7,972 nucleotides of DNA. Origin: an uncultured Myxococcales bacterium (GTDB lineage Bacteria > Myxococcota_A > Bradymonadia > UBA7976 > UBA1532). The DNA is taken from contig CALBMW010000748.1 of NCBI GenBank assembly GCA_937896275.1, positions 1 to 7,972 of the forward strand, written 5' to 3'. The notes beneath the pieces were generated by a model. It saw only the letters and a list, made by a program, of their open reading frames with translations, did not search any database and was not told where the DNA came from. Position numbers and translations under genes: made by a program. Shown piece after piece: positions 1 through 5,818 of the stretch (its first letter is position 1; each line of letters begins with the position of its first letter).

Positions 1-1229
1 GCGCCCGGCTCCACCGCCCGGTCGGCGCGCTCGGCGTCCGCGTTGACCGTCACGGTGGGGGTCCCAGCCGTCTGCGCACCGGCGGCGGACTCGGCCTGGT
101 CGTCGTCGGCCCGCTGATCAGGCTGCGGCCTGCGCCGTGGGGCTTCCTCGGCGGGCGCATCGAAGAAGGCCTCGCCCTGGGCGGTCGGCGCGGCCTGGGG
201 CTCGCGCTCGGGTGAGGCGGGCGCCTTCACGGGCGGCGGCGGTGGTGGTGCGAAGCGATCGCCGTCGCCGCCCAGCGTGTTCATCGGCGCGGCGTTCGCG
301 CGTGAGTCGCGGGCCGCCTTGTCCCCGTCGTCCGCCCTGCGCGCCGCGGGCGGCGCCTCCTCATCGGTCGCGCCGTCCGCGGTCTTGGCGAAGGGCTCGA
401 GCACCGCGCGTCCGGGGCGGCTGCCGCTGGCCTGCTTCTTTTGCTCGGCGCGTGGCTCGGGGGCGCGCTTCCGCGGCGCGGGGGCGCTCTTCGTCTTGGC
501 TCCTCGCGACGTGGGCCGCTCGGCCTCGAGCTTGGCGCCCGCGCCCTCGTCGCCGACCGAGCCGGCCGCGCCCTTCAGGTCATCGAGCGCGTCGGCTGGC
601 ACCTCCGCCCGCGCCAGCCTCTCGCGCGCCGGCTTCTCGGCGGCCTGCGCCTCGGACGCAGCGGGCGCCTCGGCCTGCTCCAGCGGTACGGTGGGTTCCG
701 CCGGCTTTGGTGCCGCCGGCTTGGGCGCGTCAGGCGTCGGCGCCGCCGCGCCGCCGGCCGCGACCTCGTCACCCTCGGGTGGACGCGCCGCTTGTGCGGT
801 GGCCTCGTCGGGGGCCGACGGGCCGGCGCCGGGCGCGCGCGGCACGGCCTCGTCGCGATAGCTGCGGGTCAGCACCAGCGTCGTGCCGGCGGCCACCACC
901 GCGAGCGCGAGGCCGGCGAGGGCCGGCCCCAGCGACAGGCTCTCGAGCCACGCCCAGAAGCCGGACTTGCGGGTCGCCCCCGCCGCTTGCTCCGCGGCGG
1001 CCTGCCGCGCCGCCCGCACGATGTCGTAGTGGATCTGCGGATCGGGCTCGACCGAGGGCACCTGGGCCGCGGCCCTCCGGAGGCCCTCCCACTGGCGCAA
1101 TCGCTCGGCCGCCTCGGGGTGCGCCTCGAGCGCGTCACGCAGCGCGCGCGCCTCGTCGTCGGCCAGCTCGCCGTAGAGCAGGTCGAGGAGCCGATCGTCG
1201 ACCTCGCGTGGTGTCAGCGTGCCGCTCAT
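1..1229 (-). CDS. Membrane-anchored anti-sigma factor candidate (3' end outside window)
   Basis: This frame is open from an ATG at 1229 to the left edge, 409 codons with no stop, so the C-terminus is missing. The ATG overlaps the stop of the sigma-factor gene (ATGA, 1226-1229), which implies translational coupling and is the main reason to call it an anti-sigma factor. Residues 1-50 form an acidic helical segment (DDRLLDLLYGEL at 11-22) resembling the N-terminal sigma-binding region of ZAS-type anti-sigma factors. The HxxxCxxC zinc motif is absent: the visible part has no cysteine. One hydrophobic segment lies at about residues 98-120 (867-938), flanked by basic and aromatic residues, predicting a cytoplasmic N-terminus and an exported C-terminal part. 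Residues 126-409 are Ala/Pro/Glu/Lys-rich and probably disordered, with Pro-Lys stretches at about 169-177 and six prolines near 328. A periplasmic sensor domain may follow beyond the edge. The membrane-protein call is firm; the anti-sigma role is inferred. Confidence 0.72.
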   Translation of the reverse strand, partial: MSGTLTPREVDDRLLDLLYGELADDEARALRDALEAHPEAAERLRQWEGLRRAAAQVPSVEPDPQIHYDIVRAARQAAAEQAAGATRKSGFWAWLESLSLGPALAGLALAVVAAGTTLVLTRSYRDEAVPRAPGAGPSAPDEATAQAARPPEGDEVAAGGAAAPTPDAPKPAAPKPAEPTVPLEQAEAPAASEAQAAEKPARERLARAEVPADALDDLKGAAGSVGDEGAGAKLEAERPTSRGAKTKSAPAPRKRAPEPRAEQKKQASGSRPGRAVLEPFAKTADGATDEEAPPAARRADDGDKAARDSRANAAPMNTLGGDGDRFAPPPPPPVKAPASPEREPQAAPTAQGEAFFDAPAEEAPRRRPQPDQRADDDQAESAAGAQTAGTPTVTVNADAERADRAVEPG

Positions 1230-1900
1230 GCGCGGCTCCGGGCGGGGACGGGGTCGATGGCGCCGGGCAGATCCTCGGCGTAATCGGCCAGCGCCAGGCG
1301 CAAGTTCTCCAGCGCGTACCGCATGCGGCTCTTGATGGTGTTCTCCGAGACGCCGACGACGGCGGCGATCTCCTTGAACTGAAGCTGCATGAACTCACGC
1401 ATCACGAAGACTTCCCGCTGTTCGTTGCTCAGCCGGTCGATGGCCGCTTCGATGCGCACGCGGAGCTCGCCCGCGTCCGTGCGCTCGAAGCCGTCGTCGC
1501 TCTTGCCGGGCAGCCGCTCCATCAAGGTCCGACCCTCGGGATCGGCCCCTTGGGCCTGATCCAGGCTGGGGTGCCGACGGTGGCGCGCCTTGCGCAACGC
1601 GTCGATGCCCAGATTTCGCGCGATCGTGTACAGCCAGGTCGTGAACTTCGCCTTCCGGCTGTAGCCCTGCGCGTTCTTCACGACCCGCAGGAAGGTCTCC
1701 TGCAGCAGGTCGTTGGCCAGCTCACGGTCACGAACGAGGCGGAAGATGAAGTTGTAAATCGCCTTCTCATGTCGCTGGAGCAACCGTTCGAACGCCTGCA
1801 CATCGCCGGTCCGGAAGCGGTCCATGAGGTCTTCGTCGGCGTGGTCCGCCCTGTCGGAGGCGGAGCGTCGGCGTAAGGCCATCAGGATCAGGTTCAGCAC
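1226..1900 (-). CDS. ECF-like RNA polymerase sigma factor (sigma-70 family)
   Basis: A 224-residue sigma-70 family factor that directs RNA polymerase to a specific promoter set. Region 2 spans about residues 35-107, with the core-binding and -10-recognition segments DLLQETFLRV (64-73) and FTTWLYTIARN (86-96). Region 4 spans about 150-203, with the helix-turn-helix EIAAVVGVSENTIKSRM at 177-193. No region 1.1 or region 3 is present, which with the length is typical of ECF (group 4) sigma factors. The GTG at 1900 is chosen because a GGAGG lies at 1911-1915, ten bases upstream; the in-frame ATG at 1882 has no ribosome binding site at a usable distance. The gene begins 41 bases after the OppF gene and its stop overlaps the next start, so it is coupled to a membrane protein that probably holds it inactive. 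The ECF subgroup and target promoter cannot be read from the sequence. Confidence 0.93.
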   Translation of the reverse strand: MLNLILMALRRRSASDRADHADEDLMDRFRTGDVQAFERLLQRHEKAIYNFIFRLVRDRELANDLLQETFLRVVKNAQGYSRKAKFTTWLYTIARNLGIDALRKARHRRHPSLDQAQGADPEGRTLMERLPGKSDDGFERTDAGELRVRIEAAIDRLSNEQREVFVMREFMQLQFKEIAAVVGVSENTIKSRMRYALENLRLALADYAEDLPGAIDPVPARSRA

Positions 1901-1910
1901 CGGGCGACTG

Positions 1911-1915
1911 CCTCC
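1911..1915 (-). promoter_or_regulatory. Shine-Dalgarno site for the sigma-factor gene
   Basis: A minus-strand GGAGG lies ten bases before the GTG at 1900. The spacing is slightly long, but this is the only good match upstream, and it favours the GTG over the later ATG at 1882. Confidence 0.55.
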
Positions 1916-1941
1916 ATGAACGTGCGCTGCCTTGGGGCGAT

Positions 1942-2967
1942 CTATGCGGGGCGCATTTTACCCTTCGTGGGCCGGGACGCCACGCGGGAAACACGATCGT
2001 CGCTGAGCGGCGATCGAGGCTCGACCAGATGGCAGGCGGTGGCGTGGCCTGTGGCGTCCACTACCAGCGTCGGACGCTCCACGCGACAGCGGGGTTCGGC
2101 GGTGGGGCAGCGGGGGTGGAAGGCGCAGCCGGGGGGGGGCGCGAGCGGGCTGGGCAGCTCACCGGGGGGGGGCGCGGTGGCGGCCCGTCGGCGCGGATCG
2201 GGCACCGGGACGGCGGCCAGCAGCGCTTGGGTGTAGGGGTGGCGCGGGCCGGCGAACAGCGCTCGTGCGGGCGCCAGCTCGACCACGCGCCCCAGGTACA
2301 TCACCGCCACCCGATCGCTGATCAGCTCGACCACCTTCAGGTCGTGCGCGACGAACAGGAAGGCCAGCCCCCGCTCGGCGCGCAGATCCATCATCAGGTT
2401 GACGATCCCCGCCTGCACGCTGACGTCCAGCGCGCTCACCGGCTCGTCGGCCACCACCAGCGCCGGATCGAGGGCCAGCGCGCGGGCGATGCCGATGCGC
2501 TGCAGCTGTCCGCCACTGAAGGTGTGCGGTCGGCGATCGGCGACCGCGGGCGACAGCCCGACCCGCGTCAGCAGCGCGTCCACCCGCGCCCGACGCTCGG
2601 CGGCGTCGCCGATCCGGTGGATGGCCAGCGGCTCGGCCACCGAGGCCCGCACCGACATCCGCGGATCGAGGCTGGCGTAAGGATCCTGAAACACCATCGA
2701 GGCGCGCCGCCGCAGGGTGCGCAGGTCCTTGCCCCCGCTGCGCGTGACGTCCGCGCCGAAGGCCTCGAGCCGCCCGTCGGTGATGTCCTCGAGGCGCAGC
2801 AGGGCACGCCCCAGCGTGGACTTCCCGCAGCCGCTCTCGCCCACCAGGCCCAAGGTCTCGCCCGCCGCGACGCTCAGGTCGACGCCATCCACGGCGCGCA
2901 CCACTCGGCCGCGCCCCATCGCGAAGTGGACCCGCAGGTTGGTGGCTTCGAGGAGCGCGTCGGTCAC
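1942..2967 (-). CDS. Peptide ABC importer ATP-binding subunit, OppF/DppF type
   Basis: A 341-residue ATPase subunit of the Opp/Dpp peptide-importer family, expected on the cytoplasmic face of the inner membrane, where it forms a heterodimer with the adjacent OppD-type protein. Visible motifs are Walker A GESGCGKS (43-50), Q-loop Gln94 in FQDPYASLDP, signature FSGGQ (150-154), Walker B ending ADE with catalytic Glu175, and switch His208 in VAHD. The C-terminal oligo-HPY region includes HPYTQALLAAVP (243-254) and cysteines 281, 287, 294 and 312 (C-x5-C-x6-C-x17-C). In structurally studied DppD-type relatives such a cysteine set holds an iron-sulfur cluster. The GTG start overlaps the stop of the OppD-type gene (GTGA, 2964-2967). 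The basic tail after residue 318 is family-variable. Two nine-C runs lie just before the cysteine region. No permease or solute-binding gene is in the window, so the substrate is unknown. Confidence 0.93.
   Translation of the reverse strand: MTDALLEATNLRVHFAMGRGRVVRAVDGVDLSVAAGETLGLVGESGCGKSTLGRALLRLEDITDGRLEAFGADVTRSGGKDLRTLRRRASMVFQDPYASLDPRMSVRASVAEPLAIHRIGDAAERRARVDALLTRVGLSPAVADRRPHTFSGGQLQRIGIARALALDPALVVADEPVSALDVSVQAGIVNLMMDLRAERGLAFLFVAHDLKVVELISDRVAVMYLGRVVELAPARALFAGPRHPYTQALLAAVPVPDPRRRAATAPPPGELPSPLAPPPGCAFHPRCPTAEPRCRVERPTLVVDATGHATACHLVEPRSPLSDDRVSRVASRPTKGKMRPA
2129..2176. repeat. 15-bp direct repeat with nine-base homopolymers, inside the OppF gene
   Basis: The 15-mer CCGGGGGGGGGCGCG (plus strand) occurs at 2129-2143 and again at 2162-2176, a 33-base period. 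Each copy contains nine consecutive G (2131-2139 and 2164-2172), read as three proline codons on the coding strand, giving two Ala-Pro-Pro-Pro-Gly motifs (residues 265-269 and 276-280). Because 33 is a multiple of three, recombination between copies would remove or add 11 residues in frame, whereas slippage by one base in either run would break the frame before the cysteine cluster. Confidence 0.9.
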
Positions 2968-3980
2968 GGCGCCGCCTCGATGGGTCGCGTGTGGGGGTGC
3001 AGGCAGCGCACCCCGTCCACGAGGACCACCGGCGCCGCGCGGCAGTCATCCTGGGCGCGCGGGCAGCGCGGCCCGAAGCGACAGCCCGCGGGGAACGCGT
3101 CCGGCGTCGGCACGGCGCCGGGGATGGACCACAGGCGCCCGTCCGGTCCCGGGGGGGTGGCGCCCGGCACCGCCTGTAGCAGCCCGCGCGTGTAGGGGTG
3201 GCGTGGGTGGTGGAAGATGCTGTCCACGGACCCCGACTCGATCACCTGGCCCGCGTACATCACCACCACGCGGTCGACCCACTGGGCGACGAGGCCCAGG
3301 TCGTGCGTGATGAGCAGCAGCCCCATGTCGCGCGCCCGCCGCTCCTCGGCCAGGAGCGCCATGAGCTGCGCCTGGATGGTCACGTCCAGCGCGGTGGTCG
3401 GCTCATCGGCGATCAGCAGCGTCGGATCGCAGGCCAGGGCGATCGCGATCACCACCCGTTGCCTCATCCCGCCGGACAGCTGGTGCGGGTAGGCGCGCGC
3501 CCGCTCGGTGGCCGAGGGGATGCCCACCTGCTCGAGCAGCTGCGCGGCGCGCTCGCGGGCCGCCCGACGCCCCAGCCCGCCGTGCAGGCGCAGGCGCTCG
3601 GCGATCTGCTCGCCCACCGGGTAGACCGGGTTGAGCGCGCTCATCGGATCTTGAAACACGAAGCCGACGGCGCGCCCGCGGGCGCGCCTGAGCGCGTCGG
3701 GTGGCAGGGTCAACAGGTCCTCGCCCGACAGCAGCGCCCGCCCGCCCGTGATGTGCGCCGGCGGCATGGGCAGCAGGCGCAGCAGGGCCTTGGCGGTCAC
3801 GCTCTTGCCGCACCCGCTCTCGCCGACGAGGGCGACGGCCTCGCCGGCGCCCACGCTGAGATCGACGCCTTCGACGACCTGCACCCGCCCCCGCGGGGTG
3901 TCGAAGGCCACGCCCAGACCCTCGACCACCAGACGCGGTACGCCGCCCGTCACCGGCAAGGAAGCGGGGGCGCGCGTCAC
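2964..3980 (-). CDS. Peptide ABC importer ATP-binding subunit, OppD/DppD type
   Basis: A 338-residue ATPase of the Opp/Dpp family, partner of the OppF-type subunit that follows. Motifs: Walker A GESGCGKS (53-60), Q-loop Gln110 in FQDPMSALNP, signature LSGGM (168-172), Walker B LLIADE with Glu193, D-loop at about 196-199 and switch His226 in ITHD. The C-terminal oligo-HPY region has HPYTRGLLQAVPG (261-273) and cysteines 300, 306, 313 and 326 (C-x5-C-x6-C-x12-C), matching iron-sulfur-binding cysteines described in DppD-type proteins. The GTG at 3980 is the longest reasonable start, because an in-frame TAG lies at 3990-3992. No clear ribosome binding site precedes it, and GTG at 3953 is a weaker alternative. 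These ATPases usually follow two permease genes; here the upstream neighbour, 156 bases away, is an unrelated MshEN-domain gene. OppD versus DppD, and peptide versus nickel or other substrate, cannot be decided. Confidence 0.93.
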   Translation of the reverse strand: MTRAPASLPVTGGVPRLVVEGLGVAFDTPRGRVQVVEGVDLSVGAGEAVALVGESGCGKSVTAKALLRLLPMPPAHITGGRALLSGEDLLTLPPDALRRARGRAVGFVFQDPMSALNPVYPVGEQIAERLRLHGGLGRRAARERAAQLLEQVGIPSATERARAYPHQLSGGMRQRVVIAIALACDPTLLIADEPTTALDVTIQAQLMALLAEERRARDMGLLLITHDLGLVAQWVDRVVVMYAGQVIESGSVDSIFHHPRHPYTRGLLQAVPGATPPGPDGRLWSIPGAVPTPDAFPAGCRFGPRCPRAQDDCRAAPVVLVDGVRCLHPHTRPIEAAP

Positions 3981-4136
3981 GAGGCTCGACTACGCGATGG
4001 AGGGGTCAGACGCCTCGGGCGGGGGCCCGCGTGGGCGGCTCGCGGCGGCACCGCGGGCGGGCGTCTCCGTGGGACGGGGCGGGATCGATCGGCGGTCGCG
4101 CCTGGCGCGCCGCGTCGATGGCCGTGGAGCACGTCG
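3981..4136. other. Intergenic spacer with a weak nested inverted repeat
   Basis: This is the longest noncoding gap in the window. Two nested perfect inverted repeats lie in it: AGACGCC/GGCGTCT (4008-4014 with 4060-4066) and inside it GCCCGCG/CGCGGGC (4025-4031 with 4052-4058). In RNA they could form a bulged hairpin between the MshEN gene and the OppD-type gene. No T-run follows on either strand, so it is not a standard intrinsic terminator, and short complementary arms are expected by chance at this GC content. I see no convincing promoter here. Confidence 0.25.
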
Positions 4137-5756
4137 CTACTCGTCCCGCAGATCGCTCAGCAGGGCGTCGGGATCGACCAGTCCGCGCCGAGCGAGCTGG
4201 CGGATCAGGGCCACGACGAGGCGCCCCATGCCCGAGCGGGTGTGGCCCAGGGTGCGGTCGAGCGCGGCGAAGAACTCGTCGCCGGCCGGGGGGGTGGCCG
4301 CTTGTCCGTAGCGGTCCAGGTAGCGAATGATCAGCTCGTCGGCCTGACCATCGACCGCGTCCAGATCGTTCACGAAGCGGTCGAGCAGGCCGCGCAGGTC
4401 GAGGCGCTCCTCGCGATCGTCGACCGTGCCGGGCGGTGGGAGGGGCTCGGGCGCGGGCGGCGGAGCCAGCGGGGCCTCGGGCTCAGGCGTGGCGAAGGGG
4501 TCGAGGGCCTCGGTGAGCGGGGCCGCGCGCGACGCCTCGAGCGCGGGCGCCGCGGCAGACGACGGCCGACGGAGGCCCGGCGGCAGCGGCGGCAACGGCT
4601 TCTGCGCGGTCCCGGAGGGCATCAGCGAGGGCGGGCGTGGCGGCAGCTTGGGGAGGCCGCCGCTCGGCACCGTCAAGGTCGGTGGCGGCCCATCGTCCCG
4701 ATCGGTGGGTCGGCGCGGCGCGCGCTTGACCAGGCCATAGCCGTCTCGTTCCGTGGTCGCGTGCGCCGGGGGCGGGGTCGGCCCCAGATCGCCCGCGCCG
4801 ACCAGGGCCTGCTGGGCCGAGGTGTCGAGGACGCTCATCAGATCGGGGCTCAGCGAGGGACGGGCCGGCCGACGTGGCGCGGGTGCCGAGGGGCGGTGGC
4901 TCGAGCTCAGCGAGGCCGGCGCGAGCGGCGGCAGCGTCGGGATGGGGGGGCGCTCCGGCAGGGGACTGCGAGAGCTCGGCGGTGACCGGGGCGCCGCCAC
5001 GGCGGAGCGCCCGAAATCCAGATCACCCGCAGCGTCGATGCCCAAGGGATCGCCGCCCCGCGCCAGGTCGAAGACCGGCGAGCCCGTGAGCGTGGAGTCG
5101 TCCCCGCCGTCGTCGCCCGCGAGGTCCAACGCGGGCGCTTCGTCGGCGAAGGAGGAGAGATCGGTCACCCCGAAGTCGAACATGTCGCTCCCGCCCGACG
5201 GGTCGGGTCGGGGCGGGGCCGCCTGCGAGGCCGCGGGCGCCTGTGACGTGGCCGGGCGCTGCACCTGAGGCAGCGGGCCGCTCGCGGGCGTGGGTTCGGG
5301 ACCAGGCACCGGCGCGCCGCCGTAGTGGCGCTGGATCGAGCCGCGGATTGCGCGCGCGGCCGCCACGAGTGGCCGGATGCGCAGCCTGGCGTGGCGCGTC
5401 ACGCGCTTGATGCCCTGAACGTCCGAAGGGTTGGCCATCGCGACGTGCAGGTGTTCGCCGGTCCGGCTCCGCTCCACCTCGACCGGCAGCAGGAAGTGCT
5501 CGATACACAGCTCGCGGGGCACCAGCGCCAGCGCGCGCGGGTCGGGCTGCACCTTGTCGAGGTTGATGCGGGGCAGGTTCAGCGCCTTGGAGATGGTCTG
5601 TAGCATCGTGTCCTCGTCCACGAGCTGTCGGGCCACCAGCACCTCGCCCAGATCGACCGGCTGCCCGTCGGTCTCCTGCAGCACGCGCTCCAGCGCGTGC
5701 CGATCGAGGACGTTCGCGCGCACCAGGATCTCGCCGAAACGCAGCTTGTCACTCAA
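4137..5756 (-). CDS. Stand-alone MshEN (GspE/PilB N-terminal) domain protein with long disordered linker
   Basis: A 539-residue protein in three parts. Residues 1-146 match the GspE/MshE/PilB N-terminal domain: two tandem motifs starting at RFGEILV (6-12) and DLGEVLV (35-41), then LNLPRINLD (59-67), a VP pair at 79-80 and HVAMANPSDV (104-113). This domain is known in MshE and PilB for binding c-di-GMP, but several motif positions differ here. Residues 150-445 are Pro/Ala/Ser-rich and probably disordered, with an acidic patch (189-249) holding FDFG, FDLA and LDFG. Residues 446-539 look helical and I do not recognise them. The Walker motifs and C-terminal ATPase of GspE/PilB are absent, so it cannot be a secretion or pilus motor. 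A TTG start at 5756 is preferred, as the domain begins right after it and GGAGGGGG lies upstream; a TTG at 5822, overlapping the previous stop (TTGA), would add 22 residues. An adaptor or regulatory role is only a guess. Confidence 0.82.
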   Translation of the reverse strand: MSDKLRFGEILVRANVLDRHALERVLQETDGQPVDLGEVLVARQLVDEDTMLQTISKALNLPRINLDKVQPDPRALALVPRELCIEHFLLPVEVERSRTGEHLHVAMANPSDVQGIKRVTRHARLRIRPLVAAARAIRGSIQRHYGGAPVPGPEPTPASGPLPQVQRPATSQAPAASQAAPPRPDPSGGSDMFDFGVTDLSSFADEAPALDLAGDDGGDDSTLTGSPVFDLARGGDPLGIDAAGDLDFGRSAVAAPRSPPSSRSPLPERPPIPTLPPLAPASLSSSHRPSAPAPRRPARPSLSPDLMSVLDTSAQQALVGAGDLGPTPPPAHATTERDGYGLVKRAPRRPTDRDDGPPPTLTVPSGGLPKLPPRPPSLMPSGTAQKPLPPLPPGLRRPSSAAAPALEASRAAPLTEALDPFATPEPEAPLAPPPAPEPLPPPGTVDDREERLDLRGLLDRFVNDLDAVDGQADELIIRYLDRYGQAATPPAGDEFFAALDRTLGHTRSGMGRLVVALIRQLARRGLVDPDALLSDLRDE

Positions 5757-5763
5757 CGGGTGG

Positions 5764-5771
5764 CCCCCTCC
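5764..5771 (-). promoter_or_regulatory. Shine-Dalgarno site that decides the MshEN-protein start
   Basis: Minus-strand GGAGGGGG at 5771-5764 ends seven bases before the TTG at 5756 (ten bases measured from the GGAGG core). It supports translation from this rare start codon rather than from the TTG at 5822. Confidence 0.55.
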
Positions 5772-5782
5772 GCATCCGCGCG

Positions 5783-5811
5783 ATGTTAACCCGGGGTCGT
5801 GCGAGGTGAAA
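5783..5811 (-). promoter_or_regulatory. Weak sigma-70-like promoter candidate upstream of the MshEN gene
   Basis: In the 62-base gap after the lipoprotein gene, TTTCAC (5811-5806) and TAACAT (5788-5783) are separated by exactly 17 bases. TAACAT matches the -10 consensus at four of six positions, including the first two and last two; the -35 match is poor. The implied transcript would start about 20 bases before the TTG, leaving room for the ribosome binding site. The patch is less GC-rich than its surroundings. Read-through from the upstream pair is equally possible. Confidence 0.25.
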
Positions 5812-5818
5812 GCCTCGG

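Noticed and set aside
137..1876. Plus-strand open frame of 579 codons opposite the sigma and anti-sigma genes
   Set aside because: Its translation is Arg/Pro/Ala-rich without recognisable domains, and it lies antisense to two frames with clear domain, membrane and overlap evidence. Long antisense frames are expected at this GC content.
1944..1956. Small hairpin ATGCG-CCC-CGCAT at the end of the OppF-type gene as a terminator
   Set aside because: The stem is only five base pairs, overlaps the stop codon and has no T-run in the direction of transcription. The short T-run lies on the plus-strand side, where no gene ends.
1955..1960. TAAAAT on the minus strand as a -10 element for the sigma/anti-sigma pair
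   Set aside because: It lies in the last codons of the OppF-type gene, and no -35-like hexamer is found at 16-18 bases upstream.
2029..3195. Plus-strand open frame of 388 codons opposite the OppF-type gene
   Set aside because: Antisense to an ABC ATPase with all catalytic motifs; no motifs of its own.
4008..4066. Nested inverted repeat as an intrinsic terminator after the MshEN gene
   Set aside because: There is no T-run and the arms are bulged, so it is kept only as a low-confidence structure in the spacer entry.
3198..4985. Plus-strand open frame of 595 codons crossing the OppD-type gene, the spacer and part of the MshEN gene
   Set aside because: It spans two well-supported minus-strand genes and the gap between them, and its composition (Gln/His/Arg/Gly-rich) is that of an antisense shadow.
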